Shown in pieces: positions 17,151 to 26,019 of a stretch of 64,000 bases of DNA. A program made the translations under genes and the position numbers. The stretch comes from Bin87 sp965220105 (GTDB taxonomy: Bacteria > Chloroflexota > Dehalococcoidia > Lucifugimonadales > UBA3495): NCBI GenBank assembly GCA_965220105.1, contig OZ244811.1:3596001-3660000 (forward strand), given 5' to 3'. Numbering within the stretch: the stretch's first letter is position 1; the number at the start of each line of letters is the position of its first letter. The notes below the pieces were generated by a model that had not been told where the DNA came from, made no database searches, and saw only the letters and a list, made by a program, of their open reading frames with translations.

Positions 17151-17570
17151 TCACTTCTGGCCGTCGCCGTTGGAACGCCCGTTCCTTATTCTGGCGTTTT
17201 CGGCTCGGAGGTCCTCGATCACTTGTTGCAGCGCGCGGATCAGTTCGCTCTGGTCAGGGTCATGGTTCCTGCCGTTACGAAGGACTCCGGCCAGCATCAA
17301 CATCATTTCTTGATGCCGGCGTTCGCCGGCCTCCCGCTGTTCCTGGTGTCGGCGTTCGTCATCCTGGCGGCGGCGTTCGTCATCCTGGCGGTGGCGTTCT
17401 TCTCTTGCCGCCTCGCGGGCTTCAGCTTCCGCCCGGTCTTCTCGCCGGTCGGCGCGCCGGGTTCTGATGTCGAAATAGCTGGATAGCAACTGTGGCACCC
17501 CCAGTACGGCGAGCATAATCGCGATGTACGCGCCTGCCTCCAAGTGTTGCAGGACGGTCCATTGCATCAT
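17151..17570 (-). CDS. Small membrane protein with charged coiled coil
   Basis: 139 residues: one N-terminal hydrophobic segment (GAYIAIMLAVLGVPQLLSSY), then a highly charged helix rich in Arg, Glu, Gln and Asp with internal repeats (RQDDERRRQDDERRHQEQRE), then a short second helix ELIRALQQVIEDLRAENARI. The repeats come from an exact 18-bp DNA duplication near 17351. The family is not recognised. It resembles the TM-coiled-coil protein at 34096. It ends before hflC on the same strand, 13 bp from it, and may share its transcript. Confidence 0.6.
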   Translation of the reverse strand: MMQWTVLQHLEAGAYIAIMLAVLGVPQLLSSYFDIRTRRADRREDRAEAEAREAAREERHRQDDERRRQDDERRHQEQREAGERRHQEMMLMLAGVLRNGRNHDPDQSELIRALQQVIEDLRAENARIRNGRSNGDGQK

Positions 17571-17582
17571 CTCAATTGTAAC

Positions 17583-18533
17583 CTAGTTTGCCGTTTGAGC
17601 CGCCTCCGGGCCAGCCAGGTATTTGAACAGCGGCGCATCGGATGACAGTATGATAGTGTCTTGGCCTTGGATGATTCGCCGGTAGGATTCCAGGCTCCTC
17701 AGGAATGAGAACAGCTCCGGGTCGCGTTGGAGGGCTTCGGCCAGAATGCTGATGGCTTGCGCCTCACCTTCACCACGCCGCTTGTTGGACTCGCGTTCGG
17801 CTTCGGCCAGCAGGACGTCGCGGTCGCGGTCGGTGGTGGCGCGAATCTTGCGTTCTTCTTCCTCACCCTCAGCGCGGAATCCGGCAGCGATTCGGTTACG
17901 CTCGGCGCGCATCCTGGTGTAGATGGAGTTGGTCACCGCTTCCGGGAAGTCGGCGCGCTTGATCCGAACGTCAATCATCTCGATGCCGAAGTTGTCTCTT
18001 TGCGTGGTTTCGCGGACGGCGGCCAGGACTTCTTCCAGGATTTGGGTCCGGGTTTCCTGCCCTTCCACCAGCGGCAGTCCTTCGGCGTCAACGATAGGGT
18101 TGCCAACATCATCGGCCTGAGGTTTGGCGCCGATGATCTCGGTGCGGTCCCGCAGGGCTACGCGGTCGCGCAGGGTGGAGGTTACGATGTCACCCAGGCG
18201 GCTGCGTGCGGTGTTTTCGGTCTGCAGCGTCTTGCGGAACTGCACCGGATCGGTTATCCGGTAACGGGCGTAGATGTCGATCACCAGGTTTTCCTTGTCC
18301 TGGTCGGGCATGGACACCGGCGGCGCGTCGATACGCAGGATCCGCCGGTCGAGCCTCACGACGGTATCGACGAAGGGTAGTTTGACGTTGATACCGGGAT
18401 CCGTGCGGGTGTTCACCACCTCACCGAATCGCAATATGATGACCTGTTCTGTAACGTCAACGATGTACAGCGATTGGCGTAGCACGACCAGTGCGACGAT
18501 GATGACGATAGCGATGATTACGAGATTTCGCAT
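17583..18533 (-). CDS. hflC: HflC, SPFH-domain regulator of FtsH
   Basis: 316 residues: N-terminal anchor VIIAIVIIVALVVLRQSLYI, SPFH domain with TEQVIILRFGEVV, PGINVKLPFVDTVVRLDRRI and RYRITDPVQFRKTL, then the charged helix AERNRIAAGFRAEGEEEERK typical of HflC. HflK and HflC form a large cage around FtsH in the inner membrane and limit its access to membrane substrates. It follows hflK in the same direction, 60 bp apart. ftsH itself is just upstream on the same strand. Confidence 0.95.
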   Translation of the reverse strand: MRNLVIIAIVIIVALVVLRQSLYIVDVTEQVIILRFGEVVNTRTDPGINVKLPFVDTVVRLDRRILRIDAPPVSMPDQDKENLVIDIYARYRITDPVQFRKTLQTENTARSRLGDIVTSTLRDRVALRDRTEIIGAKPQADDVGNPIVDAEGLPLVEGQETRTQILEEVLAAVRETTQRDNFGIEMIDVRIKRADFPEAVTNSIYTRMRAERNRIAAGFRAEGEEEERKIRATTDRDRDVLLAEAERESNKRRGEGEAQAISILAEALQRDPELFSFLRSLESYRRIIQGQDTIILSSDAPLFKYLAGPEAAQTAN

Positions 18534-18593
18534 TATGGAGTTCTCCGGAAGAGGGGACAGTCCGTTGGAGCGCCGGTTGGCGTGTTGCCCAGT

Positions 18594-19682
18594 TTAGGGA
18601 TTGGGGCCGATGGGAGCAGGAATGACGTTGCCGTCCTGTCCCAGGATGAGCACGGGGTCGGTTGCTGGGTCAACAATAATTTTGGTTACGCCCGGCAGGA
18701 TCATCTCTAGAGATTCCAGGTACAGCCGCTGGCGCGTGACTTCGGGTGAGCTTTGGTATTCGTTGAGCACCGCCTCGAACCGTTGGGCTTCACCGTTGGC
18801 GGTTTCAATACGGGAGCGCTTGAAAGCCTCGGCGCCCTCGATGATCCGTTCGGCGTCACCGCGCGCGCGGGGAATGATGTCGGCTTCGTAGGCGAGGGCC
18901 TGGTTGATGCGGGTTTCCCGCTCCTGACGGCCACGGAGCACGTCATCGAAGGCGTCGCGCACTTCTTCGGGCGCTTTGACGTCCTGCAGCTGAACGGAGA
19001 TGACCTCGATGCCAGCTTCATAGTCGTCCAGGATGGCCTGCAGGCGTTCGCGGGTGTCGGTCTCCACCAGTTCGCGGCCACGCACCAGTACGTCGTCGAT
19101 GGAACGCTGTCCCACCACCAGACGCAGGGCAGCCTCAGCGCCGTCCTTGAGGGTACGCCCGTCGGGCCGCCCTTCGTCAATGCCCCGTATTGGCTCCCCA
19201 GGGTCGTCCACCTTGAACAGGTAGTAGTTCAGGTTGCTGATGCGATACTGAACCACCATCTGAACGTCGACGATGTTGAGGTCGCCTGAAATCATCAGCG
19301 CTTCGTCGGGGAACGGGGTGTTGACACTGGCTTCGTTGGAGCGGAAACCGAGCTCCATCCGGCGGGTTTCCGTGACGAGAACGACGTCACGCTTGCCGAC
19401 GGGTCCGGGCCACCACCATTGGAGTCCTTCTTCGTCGATGGGGTCGCCCTGCACTGCTCCGAAGAGGCGCACGGCGGCGTTTTCTCCGGGGCTGATGGTG
19501 TATACGCCAGTGGCGGCCCAAATGATGACGATCAGGGCGACGACGGCAAGGATGATGATGCCCAGATTGGCGCCGCCGAAACGACCGCCGGCGCCGCCGA
19601 GCAGGCCGCTAATGCGGCCAAGAATCTGGTTAAGATCGAACTCCGGTTGTCGAGGTGGTTGACCTCCGCCGGGTGAAAACAT
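18594..19682 (-). CDS. hflK: HflK, SPFH-domain partner of HflC
   Basis: 362 residues: Gly-rich N-terminus (LLGGAGGRFGGANLG), one membrane segment (IIILAVVALIVIIWAATGVY), then TISPGENAAVRLFG, WWWPGPVGKRDVVLVTETRR, GDLNIVDVQMVVQYRISNL and the helix AEAFKRSRIETANGEAQRFE. This order and the Gly/Pro-rich head are diagnostic of HflK. Its partner hflC is directly downstream. The gene lies about 750 bp from the end of ftsH, with a small plus-strand gene between. Confidence 0.95.
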   Translation of the reverse strand: MFSPGGGQPPRQPEFDLNQILGRISGLLGGAGGRFGGANLGIIILAVVALIVIIWAATGVYTISPGENAAVRLFGAVQGDPIDEEGLQWWWPGPVGKRDVVLVTETRRMELGFRSNEASVNTPFPDEALMISGDLNIVDVQMVVQYRISNLNYYLFKVDDPGEPIRGIDEGRPDGRTLKDGAEAALRLVVGQRSIDDVLVRGRELVETDTRERLQAILDDYEAGIEVISVQLQDVKAPEEVRDAFDDVLRGRQERETRINQALAYEADIIPRARGDAERIIEGAEAFKRSRIETANGEAQRFEAVLNEYQSSPEVTRQRLYLESLEMILPGVTKIIVDPATDPVLILGQDGNVIPAPIGPNP

Positions 19683-19924
19683 GCGTATCGATTCCTTTTC
19701 TGGGGTGGTGTGGTGAGGGGTTGCCGAGCACCGCTATCGACCTGGTGTCGATAGCGCCGCAGCTACAGAGGGATAACCCAGTAGTACGGTAAGCCGCAAC
19801 AGTATAACACTATAGGTAGTCCGTAGTGGTTTATAATGCGGGACGCATCGCCGGGGCAGCGCCGGCAGCGGCATTCCGCCGTTACAAAAAATGAGAATGC
19901 CGGAACAGTGATAAAGGAGGAGCC

Positions 19925-20245
19925 ATGACCACCCCCGTACAGCTATCATCCGGCGACGCCGAACTGGAGCCCCAGCCCGAAGGGATTACGGTGAAGGTCG
20001 GCGAGGAAATGGCGCGGGTCCAGGTTACGTGCCAGCACCAGAGCGGCCTCATCTACGCGGTGCCGGGAGACCGAAGTTGGGTGTGCAGCGACGAGCTGCG
20101 ACCAGCCCACGCCATGGCCGGATTCTTCCGGGAGTTGATCGCGCTGGGCGACGCCCGGGTGGAGAGTCTAATGCAGCAATGGGGCCTGTACTACCGCAGC
20201 CTGCCGCTGGCTGTGGAGAGTGCAGAGGCTGCGCCCGCATCCTGA
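19925..20245 (+). CDS. Hypothetical protein between hflK and ftsH
   Basis: 106 residues, MTTPVQLSSGDAELEPQPEG, then CQHQSGLIYAVPGDRSWVCS and AMAGFFRELIALGDARVESL. AAAGGAGG lies 5 nt before the ATG, and a TATAAT lies about 90 bp upstream, so it is likely translated. Two Cys residues could bind metal, but no full zinc motif is present. It is on the opposite strand to the hfl and ftsH genes. The family is not recognised. Confidence 0.5.
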   Translation: MTTPVQLSSGDAELEPQPEGITVKVGEEMARVQVTCQHQSGLIYAVPGDRSWVCSDELRPAHAMAGFFRELIALGDARVESLMQQWGLYYRSLPLAVESAEAAPAS

Positions 20246-20371
20246 CCTTCCGCCGGAGGAACCCTGGCATATTCGGTCATTGTGGGGTAGATGCGACGTG
20301 GCAATCCCCGCGCAGGATGGAATCAATCCATCATCCCTCACCAGGGCCGGGTCCCCCTGCAATGGTGACAC

Positions 20372-20403
20372 AAAAAAACCCCTCTCCCGTGAGAGAGGGG
20401 TTG
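20372..20403 (-). terminator. Intrinsic terminator of ftsH
   Basis: Read on the minus strand, a stem AACCCCTCTC / GAGAGGGGTT is followed by seven T residues. It lies 35 bp after the ftsH stop. Confidence 0.85.
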
Positions 20404-20436
20404 TAATTTCGTTTATTTCCGCGGCCCGGAAGGCGG

Positions 20437-22431
20437 CTAGTCTCCGTCCGGCGTCGGGTCCGGGTTGGCCGTACTGCTGAAGGACGGCGCCGGGTTGGGC
20501 AGCGGGTCGCCCTGGGTGGCCGGCGGCGCCGGCGGCGCGTAGGGCGATGGCGCCGGAACGGGCCGGGCCGGTTCCGGTTCGATGCCAGGCGGGTCATCGT
20601 TGAACAGGCGGTTCAGCGCTTCGCCGGAGATGGCCTCGTGCTCAATGAGGTACTCGGCGATCTGGACCAGCTTGGGCTTGTAGTCAATTAGGAGCTGCTG
20701 GGCCTGGCGGTAGGCGCTGTTGATGAGGTGACGCACTTCGACGTCAATCTCTTCGGCGATCTTGTCACCGTAGTCGCGCTCTTCGCTGATTTCCCGACCC
20801 AGGAACACCAGCTCCTCGCGCTTGCCGAAGGTGCGCGGGCCCAGGCTGGGAGACATGCCGTAACGCTTGATCATGCCCAGGGCGGTCTTGGTGGCCCTTT
20901 CGATGTCATTGCTGGCGCCGGTGGTTACTTCGTCGAAAATGAGCTCCTCGGCGACGCGGCCACCCATCATCACGCCCAGCATGTCCTGGAACTGGTTCTT
21001 GGTCCAAAGGTAGCGGTCCTCCTCGGGCAGCAGGGTGGTATGGCCGCCCATGTTGCCGCGGGACACGATGCTGATTTTGTGCACCCGGTCGGCGTGAGGC
21101 AGCAACCAGGCAACGAGGGCGTGTCCAGCCTCATGGTAGGCGGTCATTTCCTTTTCGCGCTGGTTGATGACCCGGCTCTTGCGCTCCGGTCCGGCGATGA
21201 CCCTTTCGATGGCTTCTTCAAAGTCGGCCATGAAAATGCTGGACTGATTCTTGCGGGCGGCGAGCAGCGCGGCCTCGTTGACCAGGTTGGAGAGGTCGGC
21301 GCCGCTGAACCCTGGAGTTTCGCGGGCCAGGACCTCGATATTGATTTCGCGAGCCAGGGGTTTGCCAGCGGAGTGCACTTTGAGGATCGCGGCCCGGCCC
21401 ATCACGTCGGGCAGGTCCAGTGTGACACGGCGGTCGAAACGTCCGGGACGCAGCAGCGCCGGGTCGAGGATGTCGGGCCGGTTGGTGGCGGCGATAACTA
21501 TGATATTGGTGTTGGTTTCGAAACCGTCCATCTCAACCAGAATCTGGTTGAGGGTTTGCTCGCGCTCGTCGTGGCCTCCGCCGAGGCCGGCGCCCCGGTG
21601 ACGACCCACCGCGTCGATTTCATCGACGAAGAGGATGCACGGCGCGTTACGCTTGGCCTGCTCGAAGAGGTCGCGGACGCGGGCGGCGCCCACCCCGACA
21701 AACATCTCGACGAACTCGCTGCCGGAGATGTGGAAGAATGGAACCCCAGCCTCACCGGCCACCGCTCTCGCCAGCAGGGTTTTGCCCGTGCCGGGAGGGC
21801 CGACCAGCAAGACGCCCTTCGGGATACGGGCGCCCAGGGCAAGGAACCGCTCGGGGTATTTCAGGAACTCAACCACTTCTTCAAGCTCGGCCTTTGCCTC
21901 ATCCACGCCGGCGACGTCGTTGAAAGTGACCGAGGGGCGGTTGAAGGACATCATGCGGGCGCGGCTGCGACCGAAGCTCATCGTCTGGTTGTTGGAACCC
22001 TGGGCTTGGCGCATCATCAGCAGGATGAGACCGCCGAAAAAGATGAGGGGCAGGAAGTTGAGCAGAATCCCGAACACGCTGCCGAAGCCGCTGGAACCCT
22101 TGTATTCCACGTCGGGGGCCGTGGCGCCGCTGAGGCCGCCTGTCCTGGCGGTTGCTTCGGTCAGCAACTGGATCAGATCGGTGTTCTTGCCGATACGGCT
22201 GGTGTACTTGGTGGCATCTTCGCCAGCGGCGCCGCTCGCGACCACGGTGAGTTTCTCGCCGTCGACGAAAATGCGGTCGATTTGACCCCGCTCGACCTGG
22301 CGCAGCACGTCGGTCAGCGCGAGCTGGTCGCTGCTGCCGAAGCTGGACATCAGCGTATAGAAGACGACTATGACGCCGATGATTATCAGAATATAAATGA
22401 GGCTGTTGCGAACCCAGCGGTTGTTGGTCAT
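20437..22431 (-). CDS. ftsH: FtsH, ATP-dependent zinc metalloprotease
   Basis: 664 residues, full length. N-terminal membrane segment SLIYILIIIGVIVVFYTLM, periplasmic part, second membrane segment FLPLIFFGGLILLMM, then the AAA+ module with GVLLVGPPGTGKTLLAR (Walker A, about residue 210), CILFVDEIDAVGRHRGAG (Walker B), ATNRPDILDPALLRPGRFDR (second region of homology), then the protease with the zinc motif HEAGH at about 435. The tail is Pro-rich. FtsH degrades misfolded and regulatory membrane proteins. A minus-strand promoter at 22496-22524 and a terminator at 20372 suggest a single-gene unit. Confidence 0.97.
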   Translation of the reverse strand: MTNNRWVRNSLIYILIIIGVIVVFYTLMSSFGSSDQLALTDVLRQVERGQIDRIFVDGEKLTVVASGAAGEDATKYTSRIGKNTDLIQLLTEATARTGGLSGATAPDVEYKGSSGFGSVFGILLNFLPLIFFGGLILLMMRQAQGSNNQTMSFGRSRARMMSFNRPSVTFNDVAGVDEAKAELEEVVEFLKYPERFLALGARIPKGVLLVGPPGTGKTLLARAVAGEAGVPFFHISGSEFVEMFVGVGAARVRDLFEQAKRNAPCILFVDEIDAVGRHRGAGLGGGHDEREQTLNQILVEMDGFETNTNIIVIAATNRPDILDPALLRPGRFDRRVTLDLPDVMGRAAILKVHSAGKPLAREINIEVLARETPGFSGADLSNLVNEAALLAARKNQSSIFMADFEEAIERVIAGPERKSRVINQREKEMTAYHEAGHALVAWLLPHADRVHKISIVSRGNMGGHTTLLPEEDRYLWTKNQFQDMLGVMMGGRVAEELIFDEVTTGASNDIERATKTALGMIKRYGMSPSLGPRTFGKREELVFLGREISEERDYGDKIAEEIDVEVRHLINSAYRQAQQLLIDYKPKLVQIAEYLIEHEAISGEALNRLFNDDPPGIEPEPARPVPAPSPYAPPAPPATQGDPLPNPAPSFSSTANPDPTPDGD

Positions 22432-22495
22432 GACTCTCCTGCCGGTGCGTGAACACGGCTCCGCTGCGCGGACAATGGTCCGGGATTAGACTAGT

Positions 22496-22524
22496 ATAGT
22501 AGCGGCGCAGCACCGAAATTGCAA
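22496..22524 (-). promoter_or_regulatory. Probable sigma-70-type promoter of ftsH
   Basis: On the minus strand, TTGCAA, 17-bp spacer, TACTAT, about 65 bp before the ftsH ATG. The -35 box overlaps the upstream end of the divergent asparaginase region. Confidence 0.5.
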
Positions 22525-22581
22525 AGCGGACGATGGCTCGGCCCGGTAGAGGCTGGCGCCAGCGTCGCCCGGGAGGTATCC

Positions 22582-23601
22582 GTGGTTAATTCTTCATACG
22601 GCCAAAAGCGTCGCGTCTATCTGTTCGGCACCGGCGGCACCATCTCGTTCATGGGGCAAACCCGCACCGACTTTGCCAACTACAGCTATCTCGGGAACCA
22701 GCTCACCATCCACGAGATGCTGGAGCGCGTCCCCGAGGTTGAAGAGCTGGCCGAGGTCCAGGCCGAGCAGGTGATCAACGTGGGGAGCACGGAAGTGTAC
22801 CCCAGCGACTGGCTGACCCTTGCCCGGCGCATCAACGAGCGATTCGCCGCCGATCCCGCAGCCGCCGGCGCGGCGGTTACCCACGGCACGGCCACGCTGG
22901 AAGAAACGGCGTACTTTTTGAACCTCACCGTGCGCGATGCCCGCCCGGTGGTCGTAACCGGGGCGATGCGACCCCCTTCGGCCATGGGTACGGACGCCGA
23001 CAACAACCTGCTGGACGCGGTGCGGGTGGCGGCAGCGGAACAGTCGGCGGGGCGCGGCGGCCTGGTAGTGCTGAACAACGAAATCCAGACGGCCCGCGAT
23101 GTGACCAAGACCGATTCCTATCGGGTGGAAACCTTTCAGTCGGGACACGTGGGTTTCCTCGGTTACGCCGACGCCGATGGCGACGTGGTTTACTACCGGC
23201 GTCCGGAGCGTCGGCACACGGCAGACTCGGAATTTGATGTCGGTGAAATCGAAGAACTGCCCCGGGTGGACATCGCCTACGCTTACGCCGGTGTGGACGG
23301 AACAGTCATTGACGCGCTGGTGGCTTCGGGGGTGGCGGGCATCGTGGCGGCTGGACTGGGCAGCGGCGGCTCGCCGGCTCCGTTCATGGCGGCACTGCAG
23401 CGGGCCATCGCCGCCGGCGTGCCGGTGGTCCTGTCTACCCACGTCGGCACGGGTCGAGTGGTGCAGACCCGCCGGTTTACTGAGGGAGGTTACGTCGTGG
23501 CCGACAACCTGCATCCCAAGAAGGCGCGCATCCTGCTGATGCTGGGCTTGACACAGACCGGCGATCCGGCAGAACTGCAGAGGATGATGTTGGAGTACTG
23601 A
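22582..23601 (+). CDS. Type I/II asparaginase
   Basis: 339 residues. Both catalytic Thr motifs of the asparaginase/glutaminase family are visible: VYLFGTGGTISFMG near the N-terminus and AAVTHGTATLEETAYFL about residue 95, plus VVVTGAMRPPSAMGTDADNN. The C-terminal domain has VAGIVAAGLGSGG and VVLSTHVGTGRVV. It hydrolyses L-asparagine to aspartate and ammonia. GTG at 22582 is chosen because GGGAGG lies 5 nt upstream; the in-frame region before it is unlike the family. No signal peptide is seen, so it should be cytosolic. Confidence 0.9.
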   Translation: MVNSSYGQKRRVYLFGTGGTISFMGQTRTDFANYSYLGNQLTIHEMLERVPEVEELAEVQAEQVINVGSTEVYPSDWLTLARRINERFAADPAAAGAAVTHGTATLEETAYFLNLTVRDARPVVVTGAMRPPSAMGTDADNNLLDAVRVAAAEQSAGRGGLVVLNNEIQTARDVTKTDSYRVETFQSGHVGFLGYADADGDVVYYRRPERRHTADSEFDVGEIEELPRVDIAYAYAGVDGTVIDALVASGVAGIVAAGLGSGGSPAPFMAALQRAIAAGVPVVLSTHVGTGRVVQTRRFTEGGYVVADNLHPKKARILLMLGLTQTGDPAELQRMMLEY

Positions 23602-24072
23602 CGCGCCGGCCCTCTCCGTCCCTCCGTCGAATCCTGTTTCTGACGGTTTCAGCCTCATTCTGGACCCTTCTCCCATCGAGGGAGCCGGTCGGAAGCAGAG
23701 TGGTCGGCATTCGGCCGGTTATGGAATGGGCTGGAAGCTCAGGGTGAGCGCGGTTACCGGAGGTGTGAGAAAATTGCGGAACTCGGTCAGCCGAGGCGCG
23801 ATGACGGTATACGGTTAGCGGGTGGACGAATTTCGTAATTCCAGCCGAAGGCTTACAGGCCGCACGCTGGCATTACTGTTCACACACTTCAGACACCACC
23901 GTCCACACTGGCTACAATCGTAGATTGCTAAATTTAGCCACCATTTATGACACTACACCCTGGCATCAGGAACACCTGTTTGGTACAATAGTTCCAATCG
24001 AATAAGCATAAAGTTCGCCACCCGGGAGTTAGAACCGGGCGGCGTTCAAGACCAACAGGAGCACAATTCCTG
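23602..24072. other. Intergenic gap before transposase, no gene seen
   Basis: 471 bp without a supported gene. It holds a fragment of repeat family A near 23667 (TTCTCCCATCGAGGGAG). Further on, a lower-GC stretch (about 23915-24010) leads to an imperfect hairpin at 24018-24048 (CGCCACCCGG / CCGGGCGGCG) just before the transposase. That hairpin may be the left end of the insertion sequence. Confidence 0.5.
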
Positions 24073-25389
24073 GTGGCTGGTTATCAGCATACATACGCTG
24101 ATGCTTTTGAGCAAGACCCGTTCACGGGCGGCTACGGCTTCCTGGTCGGCATCCTTGACCTCGCAGAATATGAACCACTGCTGACCCGCCTCCAACAGTA
24201 CCGCCACACGGGACGCCCCGGCTATCCCATCTCGGCGATGTGGCGCGCTTTCCTGGTCAAGCATCTGCTGAGCATCCGTTATAACGTAGAACTGGTCGCC
24301 CGCCTGCGTGTCTCACCCATCCTCCGCCGCGTCTGCGGGTTTGATGATGCGGCGCCCACCGAAACGGCCATCTGCCGGTTCTTCAAGAGGCTGACCCGCC
24401 ACCAGGATTTGGTGGACGAAGCGATTGCTGCCGTCGTGAGCCGCCTGAAGGAAACGATTGACGCCAGCCGTCAGAGCGGCGAGTTGCCCCGTAAGGCTCC
24501 GCCCGTCGGCGCAGCGCTGGCCATTGACTCCACTGACATCGAGGCGTGGGTGGACGTTCAGAAGAAGCCCTACAGCGACCAGAGCGCCCGGTGGGGCTAC
24601 CGGACAAACCCCGACGCCCCAGACGGCAAGGAGTTCTTCTACGGCTACAAACTCCATCTGGTCTGCGACGCCTACTACGGCGTGCCGCTCACCTACGAGG
24701 CGCTGCCGGCCAACCAGAGCGATTCGCCCACGTTGCCAGGCTTGGTCGATAAGGTCGCGGCGACCCACTCCAGCTTCAAGACGCGCTACCTGATTGCCGA
24801 CAAGGGCTATGACGCTCTGAGCAACTACCGCCACCTGGACCAGCTCGGCATCATCCCGGTCATCCCGCTACGCAACACCGATAGGAATAGCATATACGAC
24901 CAGAAGGGGCGGCCCTTGTGCTTTGGCAACCAACCCATGGAATACGTCGGCACGGAATACGTCGGCACGGACCCTGAGCAGGGCCACCTGTTCCGCTGCC
25001 GTAAGAAGGGATGCCATCTCGAGGACCGGATTGGCCTGACCCTGTACTGCGACATTGAATACCACGAGGACCTGGAGCACGAGGACCTGGAGGGTGACGC
25101 GCCACGCAAGGTGGGCCCTCTGGTCAGGACCACCGGGCGTTGGAAACGGCTTTACAAGTGGCGTCCAATCATCGAGAGGTCCTTCCACAGCCTGAAACAC
25201 TCCCGTCTGCTCAACCAGCACCGCTACCGTGGGCTGGCGAAGGTGCGGCTCCACGCCGCGCTGGCGCTGCTGACCTACTGCGCCACGATGTTGGCGCGGG
25301 CGCAGGCCGGCGACTATGACCTTATCCGACGGATGCGGATACGTTTGCCGGTCGTCAAGCCGGTGGAGCAGATGCGGCTGGCGGTGTAG
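24073..25389 (+). mobile_element. DDE transposase (IS1182/IS5-like superfamily)
   Basis: 438 residues from a GTG start (AGGAG about 11 nt upstream). DUF772-like N-terminal helices (YPISAMWRAFLVKHLLSIRY), AIDSTDIEAWVD (first Asp), GYKLHLVCDAYYGVPLTYEA, RYLIADKGYDALSNY (second Asp) and RWKRLYKWRPIIERSFHSLK (catalytic Glu in the R-x-x-I-E-R element) match DDE transposases with a Cys-containing insertion. It appears intact. Two in-frame 15-bp duplications (GTEYVGTEY and EHEDLEHEDLE) lie in the insertion. Hairpins at 24018 and 25428 flank it, but no terminal inverted repeats or target duplication could be fixed. Confidence 0.85.
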
Positions 25390-25427
25390 TCATTCCCGGA
25401 TGCGAACCGGGGCGCTAGAATGAGGTC

Positions 25428-25480
25428 GCCACCCACTCGTCTGCTCAGCGTTGACAGCGCCGAGCAGACGAGTGGGTGGC
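25428..25480. repeat. Perfect 19-bp inverted repeat after transposase
   Basis: Two 19-bp arms (beginning GCCACCCACTCG and ending CGAGTGGGTGGC) with a 15-base spacer, 38 bp after the transposase stop. No T-run follows. It may be a subterminal structure of the insertion sequence or a transcription barrier. Confidence 0.8.
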
Positions 25481-25587
25481 ACGGATTCCGCCTCGGACAG
25501 TTCATCAGCCGTCCAGTACCGGATACAACCCCCGCTCGTCCGCGCAGGGCAGGATTTTCGGGCTATGCTGAACCGAGGAGGTGGCTG

Positions 25588-25683
25588 ATGATTGACCACG
25601 ATGTCCAAGAAACCGCTGCCTTGATGGGTACCATAAGCGAGCGCAACATGGCCGAGATGGGACCTATCTGGCAGCGCATTTGA
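25588..25683 (+). CDS. Possible 31-residue peptide
   Basis: A short frame MIDHDVQETAALMGTISERN and on to the stop at 25683. It has a strong GAGGAGG site 7 nt before the ATG and an intrinsic terminator 55 bp downstream. No family is recognised. The case rests only on the ribosome binding site and terminator, so it may be the start of a truncated gene. Confidence 0.35.
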   Translation: MIDHDVQETAALMGTISERNMAEMGPIWQRI

Positions 25684-25738
25684 AGGGAGCGGCTGTCTCG
25701 GCGCGGTCGCTCCTGGTTGGCAGGCGCCAACAATGTCA

Positions 25739-25768
25739 AGCCGGGCTGAAATTGCAACCCGGCTTTTT
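25739..25768 (+). terminator. Intrinsic terminator
   Basis: Stem AGCCGGG / CCCGGCT with a 12-base loop, followed by TTTTT. It ends the unit containing the 31-residue frame, directly before the structured RNA candidate. Confidence 0.75.
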
Positions 25769-25820
25769 GCTGTTCAATCCTCCTTCACAGTCCGCGCTGG
25801 CGGGCCGTATTGTAGGCTCT

Positions 25821-25948
25821 GCGACAGCCGAAGAGATTGCTCTCTTCAAGCCCATGCCGGCCACCACCGAGTGGCCGGCGCAAAACGAAACGCAGCGGCA
25901 CATCGTGCCTCCTCGCGGCGTTTTGCGTATGGGCTCGGCGGCTGTCGC
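25821..25948 (+). ncRNA. Candidate structured RNA with nested stems (multibranch)
   Basis: Five nested or adjacent helices can be drawn. The outer stem GCGACAGCCG (25821-25830) pairs with CGGCTGTCGC (25939-25948). A small hairpin AAGAG/CTCTT lies at 25831-25846. The inner stem AGCCCAT (25849-25855) pairs with ATGGGCT (25929-25935). A perfect 9-bp hairpin GCCGGCCAC/GTGGCCGGC spans 25856-25879. An arm GCAAAACG (25880-25887) pairs with CGTTTTGC (25919-25926) and has GGCAC/GTGCC at its tip. This closed multi-way junction is not expected by chance. It could be a regulatory leader of the downstream lipoprotein gene, or a mobile-element guide RNA of the HEARO/omega type; no IscB frame is nearby. Confidence 0.6.
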
Positions 25949-26019
25949 AATCTGCCAACCTGCGGTCGTGAGGAGGTTCCATAGAACTGGCCTTGCTCCC
26001 GTAATCCACCGGAGGGGGC

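Noticed and set aside
20728..22452. A 574-codon open frame opposite ftsH
   Set aside because: Pure antisense of ftsH, with composition typical of a shadow frame.
24018..25480. Hairpins at 24018 and 25428 as terminal inverted repeats of the transposase element
   Set aside because: They share only a short CGCCACCC start, and no target-site duplication was found, so element ends could not be claimed.
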